DNA of 64,000 nt from Pseudomonadales bacterium. Its GTDB lineage: Bacteria; Pseudomonadota; Gammaproteobacteria; Pseudomonadales; Pseudohongiellaceae. Within the stretch, counting starts at the first letter, position 1; every line of letters begins with the position of its first letter. This document shows positions 25,781 to 35,322 of this stretch, piece after piece. The stretch spans positions 1,011,001 through 1,075,000 of the forward strand of contig JACKOH010000001.1 of NCBI GenBank assembly GCA_024234395.1. Reading direction: 5' to 3'. The notes below the pieces were generated by a model. It worked only from the letters and a program-made list of their open reading frames with translations. It did not search any database and had not been told where the DNA came from. Made by a program: the position numbers and the translations under genes.

Positions 25781-26930
25781 AACTACACTGAGACCCAGTA
25801 GTAAAGAACTTCGAGGTGCAATTGCCAGCCACCTCGCCCAGCGGGATCTTTATTGCTGAAGCAGCGCCGCGCTTCCGGCGCCATCTGCTGTTTCTCGACG
25901 GGGTGTACGTACAGGTTGAGCCAGGCCACTACAGCTTCCGCCGCACCCCACCTCCGACTGTCGAACAGCTTCACAACCTGCTGACTCGCATCAGCCAGCG
26001 GGTAGCCCGCTTCCTGGAACGGCGGGGGATTCTGGAACGCTGCATCGCCCGCCCGGCGATCGCGGAGAAACGCCTGTCACTCACCCCTAGCGGCAAGGTA
26101 CGCTACGAGCGGAAGACGCTGTTCAGAAACGGTACCACCCAGGTGATCTTCGAACCGTTGGACTTTGTTGCACGACTGGCCGCCCTGGTGCCGAGGCCCC
26201 GGGTCAACCTGACGAGATTTCATGGGGTGTTCGCTCCCAACAGAAAATTGCTCCTGCATTTTCTGCATACCGTCCATCCCTGAACATAACAGCAGACACC
26301 GTGCCGCCATCACGCCATCGGGGCGGGGCAGGGGAAGCAACAAGAACAAGGACCGACTCCTCCCGGATGACAGAACGCCTGCCGAACACCACGCCGCCAT
26401 GACCTGGGCCCAGCGCCTGAATCGGGTCTTCCAGATCGACATCGAAACCTGCGAGAAGTGTCAGGGGCCGGTAAGGATTGTCGCCTGCATCGAAGACCCG
26501 GCGGTGATCCGGCAGATACTGGCAAATTTGAGCAAGAGGGAATCCGCCGATTCCCAGGCACGGCTCGCGCCTGAACGGGCCCCGCCGCAGAGCAACCTGT
26601 TCGACGACGCCTGACTCACACAAGTAGAAAGAAGGAGAATTTACGGTCTCCCAAGGGGTGAGGTAAGCGTATTTGAAAGCGCCAGCTTTCTGCGCAACCG
26701 AACGACCCCAATCTTGTGATTGGGGGCTGGAACGGCGGCCGGCGGCCCCTCGGTCCGGTGCCGGCATGCGTGCCTGTTTTCAATGCATCGGGGCTGACAA
26801 GCAGAGGATTTCCCGGGTTTTCCGTCCAAATGGACGACCATGCATGAATCACAATGGCCTAACGATCACACACCTGGACACACCTGGACATTGCCCTGGT
26901 TCAGAGATACCTTTTGTACTTCTTATAAGC
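25781..26930 (+). mobile_element. IS91-like element, copy F (internally deleted)
   Basis: It begins near 25781 with CTACACTGAGAC, aligning to the 5' end of A and C, and ends at 26930 with TTCTTATAAGC. The transposase has lost two blocks (the zinc ribbon to the HUH region, and the segment between RRGILER and IARPAIA). It has also gained a 49-bp insertion at ~26243 that is shared with copy G. Upstream, 25490-25780 holds no gene that I can see. Confidence 0.8.
25816..26614 (+). pseudogene. Transposase remnant, copy F
   Basis: A decayed transposase: a diverged N-terminus (QLPATSPSGIF), then the second half of the HUH motif (LLFLDGVYVQVEPGHYSFRR; the HFH part is deleted), then the tyrosine region and C-terminus. 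The 49-bp insertion at ~26243 shifts the frame and brings a TGA at 26281. The C-terminal part resumes in another frame (26222-26614). Not functional. Confidence 0.8.
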
Positions 26931-26939
26931 AGATTCCGA

Positions 26940-28047
26940 TGAATAAACTATTTACACCACTTGATTTTCAGCGCGGCCCCAGAATGAAAAACCGCTTCAT
27001 GCTGGCGCCGATGACCAACCAGCAGAGCCACGCGGACGGACGGCTTTCCGATGAAGAGTACACTGGCTTACCATGCGGGCGGCCGGCGGGTTCGGATTGA
27101 CCATGACCTGTGCAGCACATGTCGATGCGCTGGGACAGGGCTTTGCCGGCCAGCTCGGAGTGTTTTCAGACCGCCATCTGGAGGGACTGACAAGGCTTGC
27201 CGAGGGCATAAAGAAATACGACAGTATCGCCATCTGCCAGTTGCACCATGCAGGCATGCGTTCTCCGGCGGACCTGATCGGCGAGGCACCGCTTTGTCCG
27301 TCAGCCGACGAGGAAACCGGTGCCCGGGCAATGACCCATGCGGAAGTCGAAGCGGCGATCGAGCATTTCATCGAAGCGGCCATACGTTGTGAAAAGGCCG
27401 GTTTCCATGGTGTGGAACTGCACGGTGCCCACGGCTACCTGTTGTGTCAGTTCCTTAGCGCTAAAATCAATCGTCGGGAAGACGAATTCGGTGGAAGCCT
27501 GGAGAATCGCAGTCGGGTGCTGCTGGATGTCATCAAGGGGATACGCGCCCGTTGCAATCCTGACTTCATGCTCGGCGTGCGCCTTTCCCCCGAGCGGTTC
27601 GGTCTGCGTTTAGGCGAAATGGTCAGCCTGGCCCGGCAGCTGATGCAGGAAGGCCAGATTGACTTCCTGGACATGTCTTTGTGGGACTCGTTCAAGGAGC
27701 CGGAAGAAGAAGATATGAAGGGCAGAAGTCTGATGTCCTATTTTACTGAACTGGAACGCCATAATGTCAGATTGGGTGTGGCAGGGAATATCCGCACACC
27801 CGCGGACGTGGAGAAGGCAATGGCCGCCGGTGCGGACTGGATCATGCTTGGCAGGGTGGCTATCCTCCATCATGACTTCCCCCTCCGCTATCAGGCGGAT
27901 CCCGACTTCGAGCCTCTGCAGGTGCCGGTTTCCGAAGCCCACCTGAGAAAAGAGGGGCTGTCGGACAAATTTATCAGTTACATGAGAAACTGGCCCGGCT
28001 TCATCGCGGAAGAAGCAGAAAAAGCAGAGGAAGCAGAAGCCGGCTGA
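26940..28047 (+). pseudogene. Old yellow enzyme family oxidoreductase, frameshifted
   Basis: An FMN-dependent NADH:flavin oxidoreductase of the old yellow enzyme family. The N-terminus (LFTPLDFQRGPRMKNRFMLAPMTNQ) is in one frame up to ~27060 and the rest (MRAAGGFGLTMTCAAHVD to the end) is in the next. Restoring one C (TACCACTGG instead of TACACTGG) gives the expected SDEEYHWLTMRAAGGFG and a ~368-residue enzyme. Typical motifs follow: CQLHHAGM, GVELHGAHGYLLCQFLS (barrel strand with active-site residues), NRREDEFGGSLENR and the phosphate-binding AGADWIMLGR. IS copy F ends only 9 bp before the ATG, so the native promoter and ribosome site are gone. A sequencing error is possible, but loss of expression makes decay credible. 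Confidence 0.8.
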
Positions 28048-28169
28048 CCGGCTGCAGGATGTCGGCGAGACGTGTGACAGCGAACTCACCTGAAGGGTTG
28101 AGAAGGTGATAGTCAGACTCCAGGGTTACTGCGGCTTTCAAATTCCGGGTAACCGGATCGGGGAAATCA

Positions 28170-29411
28170 ATGAAGACAATTTCAAGAGTGATCGGTAGAT
28201 CCATCTGTTGCCGATGGATTCTTATAGTTGCAGTACTGCTTCTCAATTCACAATGGGCTCTCGCCCAGACGGGAAGCTGGGTGACGGCGTGGGGATCTTC
28301 CCAGCATGTGCTCGGAAATGCCGAACTCAGCAATGTCACGGTCCGGATGATAGCCCGCATAACCAGCCCCGGTGACGCAGTCAGGATAAGACTGGACAAT
28401 ACCCTGGGCACGGATCCGCTGGTGGTTGACAGCGCTTATGTCGGTCAGCACAGGAGCGATGCGACGTTGATCCCCGGCACCAATCGGCAAGTGTCATTCA
28501 ATGGTGCCGGTTCAGTCACCATTCCTCCCGGGGGCAGCGTTCGAAGTGATCCCGTGGCCATGCCGGTGCGGGCCTATCAGGATCTGGCCGTCAGCCTGTA
28601 CCTGCCGGGGGACGGCATCCGTGCCAGCATGCACGCCGGGGCGAGGGTCACCTCATATCTGGGCAGCAATGGCAGCGGCAATCAGGCAGCCGAGGAGAAC
28701 GGTGACGGGTTTACCGATACCACGGTCTCCATGCTGTGGCTGAAGTCCATCGACGTGCTCAGCGAAGAATCCCAAGGCGCCATTGTGATGTTTGGCGATT
28801 CGATTACGGATGGCAGTTGTACGACAGTTGACGGTCATGACCGCTGGGAAGACTGGCTCGGCTTTCGGCTCAATGAGGATGCCGGTCAGGATGGACGCCC
28901 CTACACGGCCATAGTCAATGAAGGCATCGGGGGCAACACCGTGACCGGGGACACCCTGCAACCGTCACCAGACAGTACTCCCGGCATTCAGCGACTGGAG
29001 CGGGATGTATTGTCTCACAGCGGCGTCACTCATGTGGTGCTGTTCATGGGGACCAATGATATTCGTCGCGAGGCCTCCGCGGAGGTGTTGATTGCCGGCA
29101 TGCAGAACATAATTGAAAGAGTCCATAGCGCCGGTTTACCCATAATCGGGGCCACCATCATTCCGCGTCACAATCGTGCTCCGGTGAACGACAATACCGG
29201 ATGGGATCCCGCCAAGACCACTATCCGTAACGAAGTAAACGAATGGATTCGCAACAGCGCTACTTTTGATGGTGTCCTCGATTTTGATCGAGTGGTACAG
29301 GATTCCGATCCCGATCGTATACTGCCGGCGTTCGACTGCGACGGCATTCATCCTAACGTATTGGGTTACTATGAAATGGGGCGTTATATTCCGCTGGAGA
29401 TTTTCAGGTGA
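28170..29411 (+). CDS. Secreted SGNH/GDSL-family hydrolase
   Basis: A 413-residue secreted esterase/lipase-type enzyme. The signal peptide ends near LLLNSQWALAQ. An N-terminal beta domain (TGSWVTAWGSSQ, then DAVRIRLDNTLGTDPLVV) precedes the SGNH domain, in which all four blocks are visible: GDSITDG (nucleophile Ser, ~210), NEGIGGN (Gly), MGTNDIRR (Asn) and CDGIHPN (catalytic Asp/His, near 393). This is the architecture of bacterial GDSL hydrolases that open with GTWVTAW-like sequences and act on esters or acetylated polysaccharides. The gene stands alone, 122 bp after the old yellow enzyme pseudogene. Confidence 0.88.
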   Translation: MKTISRVIGRSICCRWILIVAVLLLNSQWALAQTGSWVTAWGSSQHVLGNAELSNVTVRMIARITSPGDAVRIRLDNTLGTDPLVVDSAYVGQHRSDATLIPGTNRQVSFNGAGSVTIPPGGSVRSDPVAMPVRAYQDLAVSLYLPGDGIRASMHAGARVTSYLGSNGSGNQAAEENGDGFTDTTVSMLWLKSIDVLSEESQGAIVMFGDSITDGSCTTVDGHDRWEDWLGFRLNEDAGQDGRPYTAIVNEGIGGNTVTGDTLQPSPDSTPGIQRLERDVLSHSGVTHVVLFMGTNDIRREASAEVLIAGMQNIIERVHSAGLPIIGATIIPRHNRAPVNDNTGWDPAKTTIRNEVNEWIRNSATFDGVLDFDRVVQDSDPDRILPAFDCDGIHPNVLGYYEMGRYIPLEIFR

Positions 29412-29524
29412 GTAAGAAAACCCAGGCAACCCAATCTGAGAGTAAGTCTCCATCAAGAAAAAATCGTGACATTACCACTCAGTAATTTCACGATAATCTC
29501 AGGGTAATTTTTACCTATTAGTGT

Positions 29525-29587
29525 CCCCTTTTCCAGACTGGAAATCCTGATCGGTCTGGACGGATATCCTATCAACAGAAAAAGGGG
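29525..29587 (+). promoter_or_regulatory. Nested inverted repeats over a ribosome-binding site
   Basis: CCCCTTTT (29525-29532) is complementary to AAAAGGGG (29580-29587), which contains the ribosome-binding site of ATG 29594. Inside it TCCAGAC (29532-29538) pairs with GTCTGGA (29554-29560). If transcribed, this 5' leader would fold and hide the Shine-Dalgarno sequence. It could be a translational switch, but the gene it served is now truncated. Confidence 0.35.
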
Positions 29588-29593
29588 TCTATT

Positions 29594-29679
29594 ATGATTA
29601 ATTTGAAGCTGGTTAAAAGCAGTAAACTCCTGCCATTCCTTCTGCTTGCCGGCTGGAGTAGCGGGACTTTTGCCCGCCC
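29594..29679 (+). pseudogene. Signal-peptide stub of a gene cut by IS copy G
   Basis: ATG 29594, with AAGGGG 6 bp upstream, opens a typical Sec signal peptide (begins MINLKLVKSSKLLPF, ends GTFAR). After 28 codons the sequence enters the IS91-like copy G at about 29680. The remainder of the secreted protein is absent, so its function is unknown. Confidence 0.6.
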
Positions 29680-30429
29680 GTGTGCCGAAGCCCCGGGTCA
29701 ACCTGACGAGATTTCATGGGGTGTTCGCTCCCAACAGAAAATTGCTCCTGCATTTTCTGCATACCGTCCATCCCTGGACATAACAGCAGACACCGTGCCG
29801 CCATCACGCCATCGGGGCGGGGCAGGGGAAGCAACAAGAACAAGGACCGACTCCACCCGGATGACAGAACGCCTGCCGAACGCCTCACCGCCATGACCTG
29901 GGCCCAGCGCCTGAAACGGGTCTTCCAGATCGACATCGAAACCTGCGAGAAGTGTCAGGGGACGGTAAGGATTGTCGCCTGCATCGAAGACCCGGCGGTG
30001 ATCCGGCAGATACTGGCACATTTGAGCAAGAGGGAATCCGCCGATTCCCAGGCACAACTTCCGCCTGAACGGGCCCCGCCGCAGAGCAACCTGTTCGACG
30101 ACGCCTGACTCACACAAGTAGAAAGAAGGAGAATTTACAGTCTGCCAAGGGGTGAGGTAAGCGTATTTGAAAGCGCCAGCTTTCTGCGCAACCGAACGCT
30201 CCCAATCTGTGATTGGGGGCTGGAACGGCGGCCGGAGGCCGGCGGCCCCTCGGTCCGGTGCCGGCATGCGTGCCTGTTTTCAATGCATCGGGGCTGGCAA
30301 GCAGAGGATTTCCCGGGTTTTCCGTTCAATTGGATGACCATGCATGAATCACAATGGCCTAACGATCACACACCTGGACACACCTGGACATTGCCCTGGT
30401 TCAGAGATACCTTTTGTACTTCTATAAGC
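29680..30429 (+). mobile_element. IS91-like element, copy G (3' fragment)
   Basis: It contains the last ~125 codons of an A-type transposase (29680-30108), including the 49-bp insertion shared with copy F and the CEKCQG end, then the full 3' arm. It ends at 30429 with TTGTACTTCTATAAGC, one T shorter than the other A-type ends. The 5' border (GTGCCGAAGCCCCGGG) lies within the coding region, so this is a truncated copy. Confidence 0.85.
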
Positions 30430-30451
30430 CATTGCCGAGGAATGGCTTATA
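30423..30451. repeat. 11-bp inverted repeat at the copy G border
   Basis: TATAAGCCATT (30423-30433), 7-base spacer GCCGAGG, then AATGGCTTATA (30441-30451): a perfect palindrome in which the left arm is the IS terminus plus four flanking bases. It may be the junction of two opposing termini or a structure favoured as target. Confidence 0.5.
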
Positions 30452-30654
30452 AGGCAGAGACTAATCGGCAAAAGAGCCAATGGCTGTAGGGGTTCACCAT
30501 TTCTGATTTTGGCCGCAGGCCAATCAAGAATGGCCCGGTTACGTCATTTATTACTCACCCGTGAACCAAACTTCAATCAAAAGGAAAAAGCGGTGTGGAA
30601 GGGGGCTATTCTTCAATGCAAATATGGCCGAGAGTGCGTCATTCGAGCATGAAA
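30452..30654. other. Gene-free stretch between copies G and H
   Basis: Together with the flanking IS remnants, the whole interval 30430-30848 lacks a gene. This 203-bp part contains no family-like open frame and no obvious repeat; it could be decayed flank of either element. Confidence 0.4.
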
Positions 30655-30803
30655 TTCAAAGCTGAAGACGCCATTCCATAACGCAATACACATGTGATCT
30701 TCGAGGCATTGGACTTCGTAGTCTGAGATTTTTTACTCACCTCACCGCTCAAGAAATTGGACATGATCAAGGCTCTGGGATAGCCTTGATTCCTCCTATA
30801 AGC
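30655..30803 (+). mobile_element. IS91-like relic, copy H, with 3' terminus
   Basis: 30661-30725 still reads as a broken version of the transposase segment LKTPFRNGTTHVIFEPLDF (seen as LKTPFHN, then THVIFEALDFV after a shift). It is joined to a terminus of the family layout: ATTGGACATGATC, stem AAGGCT/AGCCTT, then GATTCCTCCTATAAGC ending at 30803. Most of the element is gone. The terminus lies 45 bp before the large repeat-protein gene. Confidence 0.55.
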
Positions 30804-30848
30804 TGACTGTCTGCAGCAAGCTCTGAAAACGAAAAGCTGGAGGGCAAT

Positions 30849-33800
30849 ATGTCTAACCAGATCGAAGACAGTATCAATGGCATCACAGTTCCAGGCGGTG
30901 ATGCCAGTAATAACGCCCCGGAAATCACCTATGACCGTCCAGGGAGCGGCATCGCAATTGGCTCCACGGGATTCGATGCGGATGAGGCGGATCTCTTCCG
31001 CATTGTATCTGACACCAGTGGTGATCTTTCGTTTTTTCTTACCGGGCTGAGTGATGACCTGGACCTGGTGTTATTCGATGCCAACGGCGAGATGCTGACC
31101 TCAAGTATCCAGTCAGGCGCGGAGAGCGAAAGCTTTACTTACGAAGTAACAGCCGGGGAGACCTACTTTCTGCTGGTCAGCCCCTGGGAAGATGCTGAGT
31201 CGGATTACTCCCTGACTGTCGCAGAATCCGTCGGCGAACCGGGAATGAACGATGTGATCAACGGCATCACCGTGCCAGGAGGCGATGCCGGTGACATTGC
31301 CCCGGAAATCAGCTATGACGGCCTGGAGGGCGGCATCGTAACCGGGTCCACGGGATTCGGCGCTGACCAGTCGGACACTTTCCGCATTGTATCTGACACC
31401 AGTGGTGATCTTTCGTTTTTTCTTGCCGGGCTGAGTGATGACCTGGACCTGGTACTGGGCGATGTCAACGGCGAGGTGCTGACCTCGAGTATCCAGTCCG
31501 GCCCGGAAAGCGAAAGTTTTACCTACGGAGTAACAGCCGGGGAGACCTACCTGCTTTGGGTCAGTCCCTGGGAAGATGCCGAGTCGGAATACACCCTGAC
31601 CATCGCAGGATCCGGTGACGAACCAGGCGTGAACGATGTGATCAACGGCATTACCGTGCCAGGAGGCGATGCCGGTGACATTGCCCCGGAAATCAGCTAT
31701 AGCGGTCCGGAGGGCGGCATCGTAACCGGGTCCACGGGATTCGGCGCTGACCAGTCGGACACTTTCCGCATTGTAACTGACACCAGTGGTGATCTTTCGT
31801 TTTTTCTTAACGGGCTGAGTGACGACCTGGACCTGGTATTGACCGACTCGCTGGGAGAATCTCTCGCGACTAGTTTCAATATCGGCACCGCCAGTGAAAG
31901 TATCACCTACCCAGTGACGGCCGGTGAGAGCTACTTGCTCTGGGTCAGCCCCTGGGAAGGGGCCGCATCAGCCTATACGCTGAATGTCGAGGGCCCCACC
32001 GGAGCCTCCGGAGGCGGATCCACTGCGGCGGTAGATGTCATCAATGGTGTCGCTGTGCCCGGGGGCGATGTGGGTGTTAATGCCCCAGAAATCCAGTATG
32101 GTGGTTCGGAAGCCGGTATCGTTACCGGCTCCACCGGGTTTGGTGCAGACGAGTCGGACTTATTCCGTGTCGTCCCCACAAACAGCGGTGAGCTTTCCAT
32201 TCTCCTCACCGGCTTGAGTGACGATCTGGACTTGGTCCTTGGGGACGCGACAGGAGAAGCGCTCACCGTAAGCACTAATGTCGGAGCCACTGACGAGTAT
32301 ATCTCTTACCAGGTGACGGGTGGTGAGACCTACTACCTACTGGTCACGCCCTGGGACGGCGCCCGCTCAGACTATCGTCTGGAGGTCAACGGATCTCCAA
32401 CGGGACTTGACGATTTCGGTGATTCCGCAACCACGGCCGGAATAGTGAATGTAGGTAGCGTCGTCGAAGGCATCATCGATCCATCACAGGATCAGGACTG
32501 GTTTGCCGTCGAGTTGATCCAGGGCAGAAGTTATCAGGTTGACCTGGAAGGTAGTTCCACATCGGCGGGCACTCTCCCGGATCCGGTTTTTTTTGGTGTC
32601 TTCGATTCTGGGGAAAACTTCATTCCTGGCAGCCTAGATGATGATGGTGGTGAGCTACTGAACAGCCGAATCGTATTCTCCGCCCAAGAAACCGGTACTT
32701 ATTTTCTAGCAGTGGGGGCGTATGCGGGTTCCATCGGTTCTTATCAACTCCGCATTGTAGACATCGACAGCGTTGTCGATGATTACGGCAACACCACATC
32801 CACCGCGGGCCTGATTACGCCGGGCAAGGTTGCACTAGGCGAAATTGAGACCACGCAAGACACGGACTGGTTTGCCGTCGAGCTGAAAGGAGGCCGGACC
32901 TACCGTATCGACCTGGAAGGCAGCTCCACTGCGGCAGGCACGCTGCCAGATCCCACGTTCGCGGGGATTTACGATGCCAACGGCATGCTTATAGCCAATA
33001 CCGATAACGATGATGGCGGTGAACAGCTGAACAGCAGGACGGTGTTCACTGCCCCTTCCTCCGGTACATACTACCTGGCGGCCGGTGCTTTTGCCCAAAG
33101 CACTGGTTCCTACGCCCTGAGAATAGTGGATGTCGAGGCGTCAGTTGACGATTATGGTAACACCTCGTCCACTGCCGCAGTCGTCGAAATCGGGGAGATC
33201 GCTAAAGGTGAAATCGAATCGGCGGAAGATAGGGACTGGTTTTCCGTCGATCTTGAGGGCGGGCGCACTTACCGTATCGATCTCGAAGGGCGGTCGACGT
33301 CGGCAGGCACTTTGCCGGATCCGTTGTTCTATGGAATTTATGACGCCGCAGGAGAACTTATTGCGGGCACCTTAGACGACGATGGCGGTGAGTCGATGAA
33401 CAGCAGGCTGGAGTTTACGGTGCCGGAGTCCGGTACCTACTTTTTGGAAGCCGGCGCCTACGAACTTGGAATAGGCACTTACACTCTCACTGTTGCTGAT
33501 GTTTCCTCGACCATCTCGACTTCGGGCTTCAACATCCTCATCGACTTCGACGGTGACCTGGACTACTTGCAGTTTTTTGAGACGGCCCTTCTCCGCTGGA
33601 CTCAGGTGATAACCGGCGACTTGACCGATGTCATTCATCCAAGCACCGGTACCCTGGTGGACGATATAGTCATCAGCGCCAGCGTCGTGGCCATCGACGG
33701 GCTGGGAGGAACCTTGGGCTACGCAGGACCCGAATTGTTCCGGCAGGAAGACGCGCTGCCCTACCAGGGTGCCATGTTTTTCGATGTGGCGGATCTGGAG

Positions 33801-35276
33801 GATCTGGAAAAACAGGGTATCCTGATTGATACAATCCTGCACGAGATGGGCCACGTACTGGGCTTCAATCCTTACACATTTAATCAACTGGGCCTGATCG
33901 ACGGGTTTTTCTTCACCGGAACACAAGCCGTCACCGTCTATGCAGATTTGGTTTCCGATCCTGATGTGGCTGGTGTACCACTGGAGGACGGTGGCGGCGC
34001 CGGCACCGCACTGGGTCACTGGGAAGAGGACATATTCGGTAATGAATTGATGACTGGTTACACCGACAGCCCGCCGATGCCATTGAGTCTGCTGACTATT
34101 GCCGCGTTTGCCGATTTGGGATACCAAGTCGACCTGGCCAGCGCGGATGATTACACACTGGAGGGTTCTTCCGGCCTGACTGCGCCGCTTACAAGCAGGT
34201 CAACAATAACTTCCTCCAACACGGCAAACATCAACATGGAAGGACTTGTCAATGCGCTGACGGAAGAATTGCAGGGTAGTGTGTATACACATGGCGATAT
34301 CAGCAATTTGAATCTGACTGTTACCTACACGCCGAAAGAACTGTCCGGTGCCATCGTCAGTGCCGACGAGAACACGATCTATTTCGTCGACTCCTTCACG
34401 GATGGCGGTCGGCTGGTACGGTTTACTGGTAGCTTTCAGAAGAACAGTCCCAGAGACTTGCTGGACGTGAAGGGCGCAGTGAATGAAATTGCCTTTCTTA
34501 CCGGGAATTTTGCCGTTGTGACGACGCTGCAGTACGAAAATCCGCAAAGCGTCGAGCGGGTAGTGAGTGACTGGCGACAGGATTTCCTGGATGGCGAAAA
34601 CCGGATACAGGTGGTTTCGATTCATCCAACCGACGACACAGTGGAACCAGGAGATGGCGACGATTTCGTCGACTTGGGGCGAGGCAATGATATATTCATC
34701 GACGGACCCGGCAATGACTCCTACATTGGCGGGATGGGTATCGACGCTGTGGTTTACTCAGGGCAATCGGAAGTTTTTACAGTAAACCCGGGGGATAGTG
34801 AATTTACTGTAGTGGACCTCACTGGGCTGCACGGCAGAGATCTTCTAGTGAGTGTTGAGCGTGTGTTGTTTGATGACCTGGCACTGGCATTCGATTTGAA
34901 CGGGAACGCCGGCGATGTGGTCAAACTCCTTGGCGTACTTCTGGGTGGTAACGAGTGGTACAACAGGGAACTTATCGGCATTGGTCTGGACCTGCTTGAC
35001 AATTCCGGATTGAGCTTTACAGAAATTGCGGAACTCGGTTTGCAAGCTGTACTTGGTCCCGAGCCGGACAACGAGGCCTTCATCAGCTTATTGTACTCGA
35101 ACCTTGTGGGAGTCGAACCTGACGAGGGTATATTAAACGCGCTTGTCGACTTAGTGGAAAATGACACTTACTCCAAACTTGACCTGACCCTGGCGGCAAT
35201 CGAACACCCGCTTAACTATGAAATTATCGGCCTGAATACCCTGGCTGTGACAGGTGTTGAGTATTTTGTCGTTTGA
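30849..35276 (+). CDS. Giant repeat protein with HExxH metallopeptidase and RTX-like region
   Basis: A 1475-residue acidic protein without a Sec signal. Residues ~8-515 are four ~128-residue repeats (VINGITVPGGD to SPWEDA..YTLT) and ~520-880 three ~120-residue repeats (DDYGNT, then DWFAVEL, GRTYRIDLEGSS, DDDGGE, GTYYLAAGA), both of pre-peptidase C-terminal (PPC) type. A metallopeptidase-like domain follows (~885-1110), with zinc-binding HEMGH at 998-1002 followed by VLGFN. Then come GDGDDFVDLGRGNDIFIDGPGND, an RTX-like calcium-binding segment (~1260-1300), and a C-terminal DUF4214-like region (~1360-1460). The shape is that of a type I secreted, calcium-dependent surface or extracellular protease. 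GGAGGG precedes the ATG. The repeats are also direct DNA repeats, which makes length variation likely. The third zinc ligand is not certain from sequence. Confidence 0.78.
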   Translation: MSNQIEDSINGITVPGGDASNNAPEITYDRPGSGIAIGSTGFDADEADLFRIVSDTSGDLSFFLTGLSDDLDLVLFDANGEMLTSSIQSGAESESFTYEVTAGETYFLLVSPWEDAESDYSLTVAESVGEPGMNDVINGITVPGGDAGDIAPEISYDGLEGGIVTGSTGFGADQSDTFRIVSDTSGDLSFFLAGLSDDLDLVLGDVNGEVLTSSIQSGPESESFTYGVTAGETYLLWVSPWEDAESEYTLTIAGSGDEPGVNDVINGITVPGGDAGDIAPEISYSGPEGGIVTGSTGFGADQSDTFRIVTDTSGDLSFFLNGLSDDLDLVLTDSLGESLATSFNIGTASESITYPVTAGESYLLWVSPWEGAASAYTLNVEGPTGASGGGSTAAVDVINGVAVPGGDVGVNAPEIQYGGSEAGIVTGSTGFGADESDLFRVVPTNSGELSILLTGLSDDLDLVLGDATGEALTVSTNVGATDEYISYQVTGGETYYLLVTPWDGARSDYRLEVNGSPTGLDDFGDSATTAGIVNVGSVVEGIIDPSQDQDWFAVELIQGRSYQVDLEGSSTSAGTLPDPVFFGVFDSGENFIPGSLDDDGGELLNSRIVFSAQETGTYFLAVGAYAGSIGSYQLRIVDIDSVVDDYGNTTSTAGLITPGKVALGEIETTQDTDWFAVELKGGRTYRIDLEGSSTAAGTLPDPTFAGIYDANGMLIANTDNDDGGEQLNSRTVFTAPSSGTYYLAAGAFAQSTGSYALRIVDVEASVDDYGNTSSTAAVVEIGEIAKGEIESAEDRDWFSVDLEGGRTYRIDLEGRSTSAGTLPDPLFYGIYDAAGELIAGTLDDDGGESMNSRLEFTVPESGTYFLEAGAYELGIGTYTLTVADVSSTISTSGFNILIDFDGDLDYLQFFETALLRWTQVITGDLTDVIHPSTGTLVDDIVISASVVAIDGLGGTLGYAGPELFRQEDALPYQGAMFFDVADLEDLEKQGILIDTILHEMGHVLGFNPYTFNQLGLIDGFFFTGTQAVTVYADLVSDPDVAGVPLEDGGGAGTALGHWEEDIFGNELMTGYTDSPPMPLSLLTIAAFADLGYQVDLASADDYTLEGSSGLTAPLTSRSTITSSNTANINMEGLVNALTEELQGSVYTHGDISNLNLTVTYTPKELSGAIVSADENTIYFVDSFTDGGRLVRFTGSFQKNSPRDLLDVKGAVNEIAFLTGNFAVVTTLQYENPQSVERVVSDWRQDFLDGENRIQVVSIHPTDDTVEPGDGDDFVDLGRGNDIFIDGPGNDSYIGGMGIDAVVYSGQSEVFTVNPGDSEFTVVDLTGLHGRDLLVSVERVLFDDLALAFDLNGNAGDVVKLLGVLLGGNEWYNRELIGIGLDLLDNSGLSFTEIAELGLQAVLGPEPDNEAFISLLYSNLVGVEPDEGILNALVDLVENDTYSKLDLTLAAIEHPLNYEIIGLNTLAVTGVEYFVV

Positions 35277-35322
35277 CTTGGCCGAAATTTTTGTTTTGAA
35301 TTCTCAGCTTGAACGACGTAAC

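Noticed and set aside
30860..33500. Regularly spaced repeats considered as a CRISPR-like array
   Set aside because: The repeats are ~360-390 bp, in frame and encode protein domains; there are no short repeats with unique spacers.
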